64,000 nt of DNA from Alistipes sp. Its GTDB lineage: Bacteria; Bacteroidota; Bacteroidia; Bacteroidales; Rikenellaceae. The stretch is from assembly GCA_021201825.1 (NCBI GenBank), contig JAJQED010000028.1, forward strand, positions 84,250-148,249. Reading direction: 5' to 3'. Shown in pieces: positions 52,516-61,103 of this stretch. The position numbers and the translations under genes are program-made. Position 1 is the first letter of the stretch; each line of letters starts with the position of its first letter. A model generated the notes under the pieces. That model searched no databases. It was given only the letters and a program-made list of their open reading frames with translations, and had not been told where the DNA came from.

Positions 52516-52552
52516 AACAGGGGGACGGCTTTTGCCGTCCCCCTGTTCGTTA
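52516..52552 (+). terminator. Terminator of fabI
   Basis: Perfect 14-bp arms AACAGGGGGACGGC (52516-52529) and GCCGTCCCCCTGTT (52534-52547) around a TTTT loop, followed by CGTTATTT. Confidence 0.88.
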
Positions 52553-52568
52553 TTTCGGTCCCGCTTTG

Positions 52569-52979
52569 TCAGCCGAATACGACAAAAACGAAACCCATTA
52601 TTATCAAAGCCAGTAACATTAAGATCCCTGCCAGCACCCACACAGTTCCCCACGCGGTTATGATCAACAGAGCCAGCAGGTATGCGGCCTTTGCTACCCG
52701 CATCCCGGCCGTTGGCATGGATCGTACGGGAACCCAGGCCCTGTAAACCGCGAAGACGGTTCCTGCCGCGATCATTAACCCTATTATTGCCATTATCATT
52801 TGCTCATCCACTCCTGCCGCACCGGCTATAAAACCGATAACAATGACCGAGACAGTGGTGATGATTCCCGCACCGGCAACCGCCGCACCGGCCGGCCGCG
52901 GGCCGTCCTCCCTCCCGGATGCTTTGAAGATCTTATTCTCCAAGCGGTCCAGGAACCCCAAATTAAACTTCGTTTTCAT
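52569..52979 (-). CDS. Small integral membrane protein of unknown function
   Basis: A 136-residue protein: a charged cytoplasmic N-terminus (1-30), then hydrophobic helices at about 31-55, 60-79 and 97-134 (the last may be two). No motif or family recognised. Not in an operon: it converges on fabI and is 185 bp from the next gene on its strand. Confidence 0.55.
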   Translation of the reverse strand: MKTKFNLGFLDRLENKIFKASGREDGPRPAGAAVAGAGIITTVSVIVIGFIAGAAGVDEQMIMAIIGLMIAAGTVFAVYRAWVPVRSMPTAGMRVAKAAYLLALLIITAWGTVWVLAGILMLLALIIMGFVFVVFG

Positions 52980-53105
52980 TCATTACCGTACTAACTGGCC
53001 TCAAGGTAGGGATAAGCGGGCGAAATCCGTTCACCGGAAAATAAAAACAGCGGGCTGATTTGCCTGCCATATAGTCCGGAAGAAGCCGGACGGCACTTAA
53101 AATCC

Positions 53106-53142
53106 ATAAAAACAAACCCGGAACCTTTGAAAGGCCCCGGGT
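53106..53142 (-). terminator. Terminator after the Tyr-rich lipoprotein gene
   Basis: On the minus strand ACCCGG...CCTTT (53142-53126) pairs with AAAGG...CCGGGT, followed by TTGTTTTT (forward A-rich 53108-53115). Confidence 0.75.
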
Positions 53143-53163
53143 ATGCGACGGTAAATAAACCGA

Positions 53164-53658
53164 CTAATAATTACTGTTGGTCCACAACAGTGTTACTTTG
53201 AAATCGAGCGACGAGGGAATAATATTGCGCAGGAACGACGGGTTATAGTCGTTCCCGTACGGGAAGCGGATAAAGAAGCCTATATGCCCGTCCCGGGTAT
53301 CGTAGTCGTAACTGATATCGTAACTGATAGTTACGTCGAACCATTCATCGTCGTATTCGGCGCTGTAGGTATATTCCAGTTGCTTACGGGTCTCAACCCC
53401 GTCCTCATAAAGCCAGGTATAACCGTTGGTCACGCCGTCTTCGTACATATACTCGTCGATGTTGCGGTTCGAGAAGAAATATTCGAAACGCTCGTAATAA
53501 TCGTTCCAGGCCCAGTCGCTCCGCCGGACGGTATAGAACTCGTCGATATAGTCCGCCCCGGTCTCGTAGTAGTATTTGTCGGCGCAGGACATGGTAAGGG
53601 CTCCGGACGCGATCAGGACGAGGGCCGGAACCAGCAGTTTAAATAGTTTGATTTTCAT
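53164..53658 (-). CDS. Acidic Tyr-rich lipoprotein of unknown function
   Basis: A 164-residue lipoprotein with lipobox ALTMSC (Cys near 25). The mature protein is very rich in Tyr, Asp and Glu (DKYYYETGADYIDEFY, VTISYDISYDYD) and looks beta-rich. It resembles short Bacteroidetes lineage-specific lipoproteins, but no named family is recognised. Monocistronic with a clear terminator. Confidence 0.6.
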   Translation of the reverse strand: MKIKLFKLLVPALVLIASGALTMSCADKYYYETGADYIDEFYTVRRSDWAWNDYYERFEYFFSNRNIDEYMYEDGVTNGYTWLYEDGVETRKQLEYTYSAEYDDEWFDVTISYDISYDYDTRDGHIGFFIRFPYGNDYNPSFLRNIIPSSLDFKVTLLWTNSNY

Positions 53659-53795
53659 AAAGCGTATAAGTTTTTACGTATTCTTCCATATATAAGACGC
53701 ACCGGACGCCCGTTTCGTTACACGGTATGGATAACATAAATCATGCAAACGGGCGGAAAGAGCCCGGGCATCCCCTACTATACTGGAAGAAAAGA

Positions 53796-54701
53796 CTAAA
53801 ATTCAAAGACATAGCTTTCGGCATAGCCGTAGCCGTCGATCACGATTTTATCGTCGTAAATATCGACTATGCAGAAAGAATTGCCGTCCGGCTGTTCGAC
53901 CATCCCCTTTACCGTCACGCACGGCAGATCACCGTAGCGGCCGAAGCCGCCCGCGTGGTTATGGCCGCTCATAACGGCCCGCACGCACGGGTATCGTGTG
54001 AGCAGGTCGAGTACCTCCTTGTCGTTGAGCGCCGTATGGTCGTTGAACGGATAGAGCGGATGGTGCGTGAAGATCATAACGTTCTTACCGTCCTGCTGGG
54101 CATTCCCCAATACGATTTCCAGCCATTTCATCTGATCCCGGCCGACACCCCCGTTCCACGATTGGCCGTTATCGCGCCCCTGCCGTTCGATCTCCTCGCG
54201 CATGGCTTTCAACTGGCCGGCCTTGTCCGGGTCCATGTTGGAATAGGTGGCCACGTCGTTGGTGTCGAGCAGTATGAACACCCATTTGTCGCATATAAAG
54301 GTATATTCGAACGCATAATAAGCGCAGGGCATCGCGAGTTTCCCGAACAGCCGGGTGTTATCGTCCACCCCGGCGTAATCGTGGTTACCGGTAAGGTTGT
54401 AGATATCGCCGTAGAGCCCGTTCAGGTAGTGCAGGACGGTGTCCATATCGGCAAAGTCGCGGTCGATAAGGTCCCCGAGATTGATGGTGAACAGCACGTC
54501 TTCCCGGTCGAGTTGCTCAACGCATCGCTGCAGTTTATAAAGCGAGGCTCGGTAATGCCTGCCGTACCACGGGTCGCAATCGCAATACTGTATGTCGGCT
54601 ATTACGCCGAACCGCACCAAGGGTTCGCCGGCTTTCGCTGGTGTCGTGCCGTTGATGATCGTTAACAGGAAAAGGGCCCCGAGGGCCGGGAGATTTCTCA
54701 T
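53796..54701 (-). CDS. Secreted metallophosphatase, ADPRibase-Mn/CDP-alcohol diphosphatase-like
   Basis: A 301-residue calcineurin-type phosphoesterase with a signal peptide (hydrophobic 6-18, cleavage near AKAG). The metal motifs run in order: FGVIADIQYCD, INLGDLIDR, TGNHDY, THHPLY and SGHNHAGG. The Q-Y-C-D segment after the first Asp is characteristic of Mn-dependent ADP-ribose/CDP-alcohol diphosphatases. It is likely periplasmic, and lies only 4 bp after the uridine kinase gene, suggesting joint handling of nucleotides. Confidence 0.82.
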   Translation of the reverse strand: MRNLPALGALFLLTIINGTTPAKAGEPLVRFGVIADIQYCDCDPWYGRHYRASLYKLQRCVEQLDREDVLFTINLGDLIDRDFADMDTVLHYLNGLYGDIYNLTGNHDYAGVDDNTRLFGKLAMPCAYYAFEYTFICDKWVFILLDTNDVATYSNMDPDKAGQLKAMREEIERQGRDNGQSWNGGVGRDQMKWLEIVLGNAQQDGKNVMIFTHHPLYPFNDHTALNDKEVLDLLTRYPCVRAVMSGHNHAGGFGRYGDLPCVTVKGMVEQPDGNSFCIVDIYDDKIVIDGYGYAESYVFEF

Positions 54702-54705
54702 CGGG

Positions 54706-56376
54706 TCAGTATTTAAAGCTGCTTCCGCCTATAAATTCCCTCAGCAGGGAAGTGGGCGGTATTTCATCGGGCGATATGGGAATAAAGTTCTTCAGGAATT
54801 TCAGGAGCCTGCGGGCCTCGCCGTATTCCGGGACGGTATCCGGCACTTCGTAAAGCATCGGCTCCGCAAAGCGGCGCAGAACGGATATTTCATAGAACAG
54901 CGACGAGTTGAACATCACGTCGGCATTCTCCTGATACGGGAAAATATGTTTGTCCTCCCCCTTACGCACACTCTGCCAGCGCTTCAAAGTTGCCATCGCA
55001 TCCGCGCCCCGGGTGGAATAGTCCCGCACGAGGCGTCTTAGTAGCCGGTTGTCCGTCGTGGGGATCCGCGAAAGGTCGTCGAGGGTAATTGAAGTAAGGG
55101 CGGAAATATATATCTTGAATATATGCCGGTCGTCTATATCTTTCGTCAACTCCGGGTTCAGCCCGTGGATTCCCTCGATGACCAGCACCGAATTGTCGTC
55201 CAGTTTGAGCGGGGTCTCGTGGTATTCCCGTTTGCCGGTAATGAAATCATAGCGGGGAATGTCGGCCGACCCGCCGTTGAAGAGCGTTGTAAGGTTGTCG
55301 TTGAACGTGTCCAGGTCCAGCGCCCGCAGGGACTCGTAGTCATATTCGCCGTTTTCATCGAGCGGGGTCTTGTCCCGCTCCACGAAATAATCGTCCAGCG
55401 AGATGAGCACCGGCTGCAGGCCCAGGATACGCATCTGTATTCCCAGGCGTTTGGCGAACGTGGTCTTGCCGCTGGAGGAGGGCCCGGCAATCAGCACCAG
55501 CCGCGCTCCCCGCGAAGTGTTCTCGTACTGTATCTGGTCGGCGATGCTTGCAAGTTTCTTTTCGTGGAACGCTTCGGCGATCTTTATCAGTTCACTGCTG
55601 TTACCCTCAATTATCTTGTTATTGAGCGAACCTATGTTGGATACCCCCATAATGGACACCCAAGCCGAGTATTCGGAGAATATCTCGAACATCTTGTCCT
55701 GCGGGACGATATTCTCGAGCTGGGAGGGGTCGGTCCGCTTAGGCACCGCGATGTAAATGCCTTTGTAATATTTTCTCAGGTTGTACAGGGTCAGCACGCC
55801 GGTCGAGATGGCCAGGGCGCCGAACATATAGCCCGAGATGTCGGCAAGGTGATAAAGGGTCGAATAGAGCCTCGGGCGGGAACGCAGCAGGGCCAGCTTG
55901 TCCGTGTAGCCCATATCCTCGTAGATCTGTTCGGCTTCGCTGGTGAGGACCCGGTCGTGGACGATCGGGATATCCTGTGCGATCAGCTCATCCATGCGGG
56001 CCTTTATAATGTCTATCTGCTCCTGCGTTATATCGTCGATACCCTCGATCTCGGCATAGAAACCCTTGGAAACCGAGTGCTTCACGCGCAGGGTATGGCC
56101 CGGGTGGATATCCCTAACGGCCTTGCTGAGGGTGAAGAACAGCGTTCGCTGGTAGACCCTCATCCCCTCGAAGTGGGTAATGTCGATAAACCTTACCGAG
56201 ACGGGTTCGAAGATGCAGTAGTGCAGCTCCTTTAAGTTATTGTTAACATACGCGGCCAGGATGGGATGGGCGCATTCCAGCCGGATGATATGAATAACGT
56301 CCAGCAGGGAGGTTCCCTGGGCTACATGGAACTGCGTCCCGGTATTTTCACAAATTATCTTGACTGTCTTCGGCAT
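54706..56376 (-). CDS. Uridine kinase-like protein with N-terminal TGS/ThrRS-like region
   Basis: A 556-residue protein with two parts. Residues about 1-270 resemble the N-terminal TGS and editing-like region of threonyl-tRNA synthetase (TSLLDVIHI, then THFEGMRVYQRT). Residues 290-500 form a phosphoribulokinase/uridine kinase domain with Walker A GPSSSGKTT at 298-306, LISLDDYFVERDKTP and VIEGIHGLNPEL. Proteins of this layout are annotated as uridine kinases and phosphorylate uridine or cytidine, but the role of the N-terminal half is unknown. Operon with the following metallophosphatase, 4 bp apart. Confidence 0.85.
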   Translation of the reverse strand: MPKTVKIICENTGTQFHVAQGTSLLDVIHIIRLECAHPILAAYVNNNLKELHYCIFEPVSVRFIDITHFEGMRVYQRTLFFTLSKAVRDIHPGHTLRVKHSVSKGFYAEIEGIDDITQEQIDIIKARMDELIAQDIPIVHDRVLTSEAEQIYEDMGYTDKLALLRSRPRLYSTLYHLADISGYMFGALAISTGVLTLYNLRKYYKGIYIAVPKRTDPSQLENIVPQDKMFEIFSEYSAWVSIMGVSNIGSLNNKIIEGNSSELIKIAEAFHEKKLASIADQIQYENTSRGARLVLIAGPSSSGKTTFAKRLGIQMRILGLQPVLISLDDYFVERDKTPLDENGEYDYESLRALDLDTFNDNLTTLFNGGSADIPRYDFITGKREYHETPLKLDDNSVLVIEGIHGLNPELTKDIDDRHIFKIYISALTSITLDDLSRIPTTDNRLLRRLVRDYSTRGADAMATLKRWQSVRKGEDKHIFPYQENADVMFNSSLFYEISVLRRFAEPMLYEVPDTVPEYGEARRLLKFLKNFIPISPDEIPPTSLLREFIGGSSFKY

Positions 56377-56401
56377 GTTCGGTGAGGTTTAGCGTTGGGG
56401 C

Positions 56402-56428
56402 CAAAAATATTAAAAAAATGTATATTTG
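56402..56428. promoter_or_regulatory. Divergent -7 promoter elements, uridine kinase / 5'-nucleotidase
   Basis: Minus-strand TATTTTTG (56409-56402) faces the uridine kinase gene 25 bp downstream; plus-strand TATATTTG (56421-56428) faces the 5'-nucleotidase gene 46 bp downstream. The two boxes are only 11 bp apart, so the two operons share one control region. Confidence 0.6.
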
Positions 56429-56474
56429 TGCCTATCCGTAAGGTAAACGGACACGTATCGTAAAACATTGCCCA

Positions 56475-57893
56475 ATGAATAAGAGACTCTTTCCATTATT
56501 ATTACTCCTGGTGCTCGGTGCCTGCTGCGGGCCGTCCGGCAAGCTGGTCATAATCTCCACGAACGATATACACTCGTCGATCGACAACTTCCCGTCGCTG
56601 GCCACCCTCGTTTCGGATTACCGCTCGCAGGGCGGCGCGGCCGTGCTGGTGGTGGACGCCGGGGACCGGTGGTCCGGCAGTCCCTATGTGGACATGGCGC
56701 CGGAGCAGTACAAACCGGTTATAGACCTGATGAACGCGGTCGGTTACGACATAGCCACCTATGGCAACCACGAGTGGGATAACGGAATCAATTTACTTGC
56801 CAAAAGAATGGGTGAGGCCGGTTGGGTCAACGTGCTGTCCAACGCCGCCGTCGCCGGCAGCGGGCTGGATATGACCGTTCCGTATTACATTACGGAGGTC
56901 GACGGGCTGAAGATCGGGTTTATCGGGCTGGTCACCACGGACGTTAACGGCCATCCGGACGGTAAGCTGGAGAATTTCGGCACGATGGAATTCTACGACC
57001 CGTTCGAGACCGCCGACCGGTATGCTGGGTTGGCCGATTCGGTGGACCTCTATATAGCGGTGACCCATTTCGGCTTCGATGCCGACTCCCTACTGGCCCT
57101 GCGGCGCCCGGAACTGGACCTGATAATCGGCGGCCATTCGCACCACGTCATCCCCGAGGGCCGGGAAATCGGGGGCACGGTGGTCACCCAGACCGGAAAG
57201 AGCCTGGTGTATGCCGGGATTACGGAGATAACCTACCGCAACGGCAAGGTCAAAAAGATAGACAACCGGCTTGTGCAGCTGGACACCGTGGCGCGGCGGG
57301 CCGACGTTGCGGCCGTGGTGGACAGTATCAAAAGCGATCCGGACCTGATACGGCCGGTCGGGGCCACACTGGAGCAGATGGACAAGATCGCGCTGGTCAA
57401 CCTTTTCTCGGATGCCATGAGGGAGATTATGCGGGCGGACTTTGCGTTTTACAATATGGGCGGCATGCGGTTGAGCGAACTGCCCGCCGGTATCATTACC
57501 CGGGCGGACGTCTATTCGGCCGAGCCGTTCGGCAATACCATAGTCTCGGTCATGATGACCATGGACGACATTGCCGAGTTTATTTTAAATAAGTTCAATT
57601 CAAGCGGCAAGGAATCCCATACGCTGGACCTTTATCCGTCGGGAATGACCTACCGTATCGTTACGGACGGTGAGGGGAACGCCACCGATATATTCTTCGA
57701 CCATGACCGCACCGGTACGCCGGACGGAAAATTCCTGGTGGCGATGTCAGATTATGTCGATTCGGTTTATGATTATCCGTACACTGGCCAGGGCCGCGAA
57801 TCGAATATCCGGATAGCCTCGGCCGCCGAATGGTATATCACCCGCAATTCGCCCGTCGAACCGGACAAACACCCGAGGGTAACCATAGAATAG
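56475..57893 (+). CDS. 5'-nucleotidase/UshA-like metallophosphatase lipoprotein
   Basis: A 472-residue secreted enzyme with a lipoprotein signal ending in LGACC. The N-terminal metallophosphatase domain has ISTNDIHSS, DAGDRWSG, YGNHEWDNG, VTHFGFDADS and IGGHSHHV. The C-terminal domain, from about 300, carries NMGGMRLSELPAG, the substrate-binding motif of 5'-nucleotidases. It releases phosphate and nucleoside from nucleotides outside the cytoplasm. Its stop is 1 bp before the next ATG, and it diverges from the uridine kinase gene. Confidence 0.9.
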   Translation: MNKRLFPLLLLLVLGACCGPSGKLVIISTNDIHSSIDNFPSLATLVSDYRSQGGAAVLVVDAGDRWSGSPYVDMAPEQYKPVIDLMNAVGYDIATYGNHEWDNGINLLAKRMGEAGWVNVLSNAAVAGSGLDMTVPYYITEVDGLKIGFIGLVTTDVNGHPDGKLENFGTMEFYDPFETADRYAGLADSVDLYIAVTHFGFDADSLLALRRPELDLIIGGHSHHVIPEGREIGGTVVTQTGKSLVYAGITEITYRNGKVKKIDNRLVQLDTVARRADVAAVVDSIKSDPDLIRPVGATLEQMDKIALVNLFSDAMREIMRADFAFYNMGGMRLSELPAGIITRADVYSAEPFGNTIVSVMMTMDDIAEFILNKFNSSGKESHTLDLYPSGMTYRIVTDGEGNATDIFFDHDRTGTPDGKFLVAMSDYVDSVYDYPYTGQGRESNIRIASAAEWYITRNSPVEPDKHPRVTIE

Positions 57894-57894
57894 T

Positions 57895-58671
57895 ATGGAG
57901 AGACAGGAACTTCTGGAGCTGCTCGAACGGCTCCATGACAAATACAACAACCCCGGGTTTATCGAACACGACCCGGTCAGTATCCCCCACCGCTACACCC
58001 GGCAGGAGGATATCGAGATAAGCGGCTTTTTGGCGGCCACCATCGCCTGGGGCAACCGCAAGGCGATCGTCAAGAGCGCCCTGCGGATGATGCAGTTCCT
58101 GGACGATGCGCCCTACGATTTTACCGTCAATGCCTCGCATGCCGAGATGGCCACCCTGTCGGCATACGTCCACCGCACTTTCAACGGGCAGGACCTGACC
58201 AACTTCATTCTGGCCCTGCGCCGCATCTATACGCTGAACGGAGGGCTGGGTGGTTATTTCCAGGAGCAGTGGAACCAGACGGGCGACCTGCGGACGGTGC
58301 TCTCGCGGTTCCGGGCGCTGTTCTTCTCGTTCGACCATCCCTCGCGGTGCGAGAAACACCTGTCGTCCATTGATAAAGGCGCGGCCTGCAAACGCATTAA
58401 TATGTTCCTGCGGTGGATGGTTCGCAGGGACGGCCGGGGCGTGGATTTCGGGCTGTGGAGGGATATTCCGATGTCGGCCCTCTATCTTCCCATCGACGTG
58501 CATGCCGGGAATATGGGCCGGGCGCTCGGCATGCTGGTCCGCAAACAGAACGACTGGCGGGCGGTGGAGGAGATCACGGCAAACCTGAGGAAGTTCGATC
58601 CCGAAGACCCCGTGAGGTACGACTATTCGCTCTTCGGGGCCAGTATCGACGGTTACCTCAAAGATAATTGA
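57895..58671 (+). CDS. TIGR02757 family protein
   Basis: A 258-residue cytoplasmic protein of the Bacteroidetes/Chlorobi TIGR02757 (DUF2400) family, which has a helical, DNA-glycosylase-like look. Recognised by EISGFLAATIAWGNRKAIV, KRINMFLRWMVRRD and LPIDVHAGNMGRALG. Function is not established. It starts 1 bp after the 5'-nucleotidase stop and is followed 14 bp later by TrmN6. Confidence 0.85.
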   Translation: MERQELLELLERLHDKYNNPGFIEHDPVSIPHRYTRQEDIEISGFLAATIAWGNRKAIVKSALRMMQFLDDAPYDFTVNASHAEMATLSAYVHRTFNGQDLTNFILALRRIYTLNGGLGGYFQEQWNQTGDLRTVLSRFRALFFSFDHPSRCEKHLSSIDKGAACKRINMFLRWMVRRDGRGVDFGLWRDIPMSALYLPIDVHAGNMGRALGMLVRKQNDWRAVEEITANLRKFDPEDPVRYDYSLFGASIDGYLKDN

Positions 58672-58685
58672 CCATCAGCTGCGGC

Positions 58686-59411
58686 ATGGGCAGATCACGG
58701 CCTTTCCGGTTCAAGCGCTTCACCGTCAGGCAGGAGCGCGCCGCGATGAAAGTAGGTACGGACGGGGTCTTGCTCGGGGCATGGTGTACGGTCGATAACG
58801 GTATGGGCCGCGCGCTGGATATCGGTACGGGAACGGGCCTGATAGCCCTTATGCTGGCCCAACGGGGAGAGGCCTACGGGCTGGAGATCGATGCCGTGGA
58901 ACCGGACGCCGCGGCGCTGGCCGAAGCTACGGACAATATCGGGACGAGCCCGTGGAGCGAGCGGATAAAACTGACCGGCACTTTCGTCCAGGAATTCTTT
59001 CCGCCATATAGATACGACCTGATCGTTTGCAATCCGCCTTATTTCATATCCTCGCTCCTGCCGCACGGCGAATCCCGTACGATGGCCCGCCATGACCGGG
59101 GGCTTAATTGTGCAGAACTGGTAGCCGCAGCCGCACGGTTATGCAAGCCGGGCGGAGGGTTTGCCGTAATAATCCCCACGGAACAGGCGGGAAGCTACAT
59201 AACCGAATGCGACTTTAAAGGCCTTGCCCTGTCCCGCCGTACGGACGTAAGGACCACGGCCTCTGCCGCCCCCAAACGGACCCTACTCGAATTCCTGAGC
59301 GGCGAGCCGGCCACTGCGCCACGGCGCGGGGAGCTGGTGATCCAGACCGCCCCGTCGGAGTATACCCCGCAGTACCGGGAACTGACCCGGGAGTTTTACC
59401 TGAAATTCTGA
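58686..59411 (+). CDS. trmN6: tRNA1(Val) (adenine37-N6)-methyltransferase
   Basis: A 241-residue SAM-dependent methyltransferase of the YfiC type. FKRFTVRQERAAMKVGTDGVLLGAW is the family N-terminus; LDIGTGTGLIALMLAQR is the SAM-binding motif I, and VCNPPYF the catalytic motif IV typical of adenine N6-methylation. The ATG at 58686 is preferred to a TTG upstream that overlaps the previous gene. Third gene of the 5'-nucleotidase operon by spacing. Confidence 0.9.
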   Translation: MGRSRPFRFKRFTVRQERAAMKVGTDGVLLGAWCTVDNGMGRALDIGTGTGLIALMLAQRGEAYGLEIDAVEPDAAALAEATDNIGTSPWSERIKLTGTFVQEFFPPYRYDLIVCNPPYFISSLLPHGESRTMARHDRGLNCAELVAAAARLCKPGGGFAVIIPTEQAGSYITECDFKGLALSRRTDVRTTASAAPKRTLLEFLSGEPATAPRRGELVIQTAPSEYTPQYRELTREFYLKF

Positions 59412-59419
59412 AAATTGAT

Positions 59420-59427
59420 TAAATTTG
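59420..59427 (+). promoter_or_regulatory. -7 promoter element for the DUF4831 gene
   Basis: TAAATTTG, consensus match, 26 bp before the ATG at 59454. Confidence 0.5.
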
Positions 59428-59453
59428 TTTCCGCAACCAAATTCGCAGACCTT

Positions 59454-60320
59454 ATGAGATTCCTAACGATATTCGCTGCGGCCGTACTGATGCTGGCCGC
59501 CCCGACGGGGGCAAATTCGCAGAACCTGCTCGTACAGCCGCTTGATCAGGGCGAGAGCGTAACGCCCGTAACAGCCGTAAAAGTAGTGTTGGCTGTTGAG
59601 AAAGAGCGGGTTGTCCCGGGTCCTTACGCCCGCTACGCGCAGAAATACCTGGGTGCCGTGCCGCCGTTGAGCGAACGCACCGGCTACATTATCACGGGAG
59701 CATGGCTTTCGGCCGCCGAATATACGGGCGGTGCGGCAACCGTGCCGGATATAGCCGAGGGCATACATATACGCCCCAACGTCTACGATCCATACGATTT
59801 CGTAAAGTCCGCCATAGACCGCAGCTCCCCGGCCGAAATGACCGCCGAGAATATGGCCCGCGATGCGGCCAACACGATATTCACCCTGCGCAAACGGCGC
59901 TTCGACCTCATTTCGGGCGAAGCGGGCGAGAACGTTTACGGGGCCGGGATGGGTGCCGCCATCGAGGAACTGGCCCGCATGGAGGAGGAATACGTTTCGC
60001 TGTTCATGGGCAAGACGTCGGTCGAGGTGTCCACCGTAGTGTTTGAGGTGGTTCCCGAGGCCGGGAAGACCACTTATACCGTTTGCCGGTTCTCGTCCGG
60101 CGAAGGGGTGCTGCCCGAAAACGACCTGAGCGCGGAACCCATAGTGCTTTCCCTCACCCCGGAAGCGGCTGCTCTGCCCGTTCAAAGGGCCGACAAGAAG
60201 ACCGGTACGCTCTACCGGGTAGCCGCCTGGACCAGCGCCGTATTGATGGACGGGCCGGATGTGATAGCATCCAAAAGGCTGCCGGTATTCCAGTTCGGCG
60301 AAACGGTAACCGGCCGGTAA
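59454..60320 (+). CDS. DUF4831 family secreted protein
   Basis: A 288-residue protein with a signal peptide (hydrophobic 5-17, cleavage near ANSQ). The mature part has AVKVVLAVEKERVVPGPYARYAQKYLG near the start and later NTIFTLRKRRFDLISGEAGENVYG, both characteristic of the Bacteroidetes DUF4831 family, whose function is unknown. The ATG at 59454 is preferred to a TTG 39 bp upstream, which would lie in front of the promoter box. Confidence 0.8.
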   Translation: MRFLTIFAAAVLMLAAPTGANSQNLLVQPLDQGESVTPVTAVKVVLAVEKERVVPGPYARYAQKYLGAVPPLSERTGYIITGAWLSAAEYTGGAATVPDIAEGIHIRPNVYDPYDFVKSAIDRSSPAEMTAENMARDAANTIFTLRKRRFDLISGEAGENVYGAGMGAAIEELARMEEEYVSLFMGKTSVEVSTVVFEVVPEAGKTTYTVCRFSSGEGVLPENDLSAEPIVLSLTPEAAALPVQRADKKTGTLYRVAAWTSAVLMDGPDVIASKRLPVFQFGETVTGR

Positions 60321-60333
60321 ACCCCTCCCGGAG

Positions 60334-60918
60334 TTGGACCTGCGCGAAAAGGAAGCCGAACTGCTGTCGCTCCTGCGCCGTGAGATGAACGGTGCGGTGG
60401 CGGATTCCATGCGGGAAAAAGGGCTCGAATACGGCCTCAATTACGGGGTCAGCATAGCCGATATCCGCTCCGTATCCCTGCTGTTCGCTCCGGACCATCC
60501 CCTTGCCATAAATCTGTATCCGTCCCAGGTGCGGGAGCTGCGACTTGCGGCCTTCTTCATTGCCGACCCTGCGGCCGTCACCGCTGACGATATTGCTTTC
60601 TGGGCCGCCGGAATAACCACGACGGAGGTGGCCGCGAATGCCGCCCTGCGGTTGTTTTCCAAAACCCCGGTCACCGGGGAGATAATTTCCACCCTGTTCG
60701 ACAGCGGCCGGTTACTGCCGCAGTACTGCGCCGTGATGACGGCGGCGGCCAATATCATGCACTTAAAACGCCTCCCCGAATGGGATTACGCAGGCCTTGC
60801 GTCCCGCATCGGTTCCGAAAAGGAGGCCGATCCCGCCAAATGGGCCTCGGGTCCGCTTGCAGAGGCTTTGGAGGCGCTGTCTATACGTGCCGGGACATAC
60901 ATCCCGGATAACGGGTAG
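60334..60918 (+). CDS. AlkD-like DNA alkylation repair protein (HEAT-repeat), non-ATG start
   Basis: A roughly 194-residue all-helical protein. YGVSIADIRSVS, HPLAINLYPSQVRELRLAAFFIADP and the following pattern match AlkC/AlkD-type HEAT-repeat glycosylases or their catalytic-inactive relatives; the Trp/Asp catalytic set is not clearly present. The frame has no ATG or GTG at its 5' end: it begins after an in-frame TAA at 60307. TTG at 60334 touches a GGAG (60330-60333), while CTG at 60340 sits 6 bp from it and may be the true start. The gene follows DUF4831 by 13 bp. Confidence 0.65.
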   Translation: MDLREKEAELLSLLRREMNGAVADSMREKGLEYGLNYGVSIADIRSVSLLFAPDHPLAINLYPSQVRELRLAAFFIADPAAVTADDIAFWAAGITTTEVAANAALRLFSKTPVTGEIISTLFDSGRLLPQYCAVMTAAANIMHLKRLPEWDYAGLASRIGSEKEADPAKWASGPLAEALEALSIRAGTYIPDNG

Positions 60919-60994
60919 CCGGGCCATCCCCGGGCGCTTGCCGTAAGGTTCCGGGAAAAATCGGTAAAAATAGCGGATTACTCCCCATTCGGCA

Positions 60995-61024
60995 TTTGCG
61001 GATTACGGAATATAACTAAATTTG
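60995..61024 (+). promoter_or_regulatory. Promoter for gcvP
   Basis: TTTG (60995-60998), 18-base spacer, TAAATTTG (61017-61024). The leader to the ATG at 61104 is about 70 bases, too short for and unlike a tandem glycine riboswitch. Confidence 0.65.
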
Positions 61025-61103
61025 TGACGGCCGATAACGAATCGTCAGCTTTGCCGATCCCGTCCGGCTTCCCTTATATTAATTTAAGCCGCCGTTAAAT
61101 ATT

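Noticed and set aside
60919..61103. Possible glycine riboswitch upstream of gcvP
   Set aside because: The leader after the promoter is only about 70 bases and lacks the paired aptamer cores.
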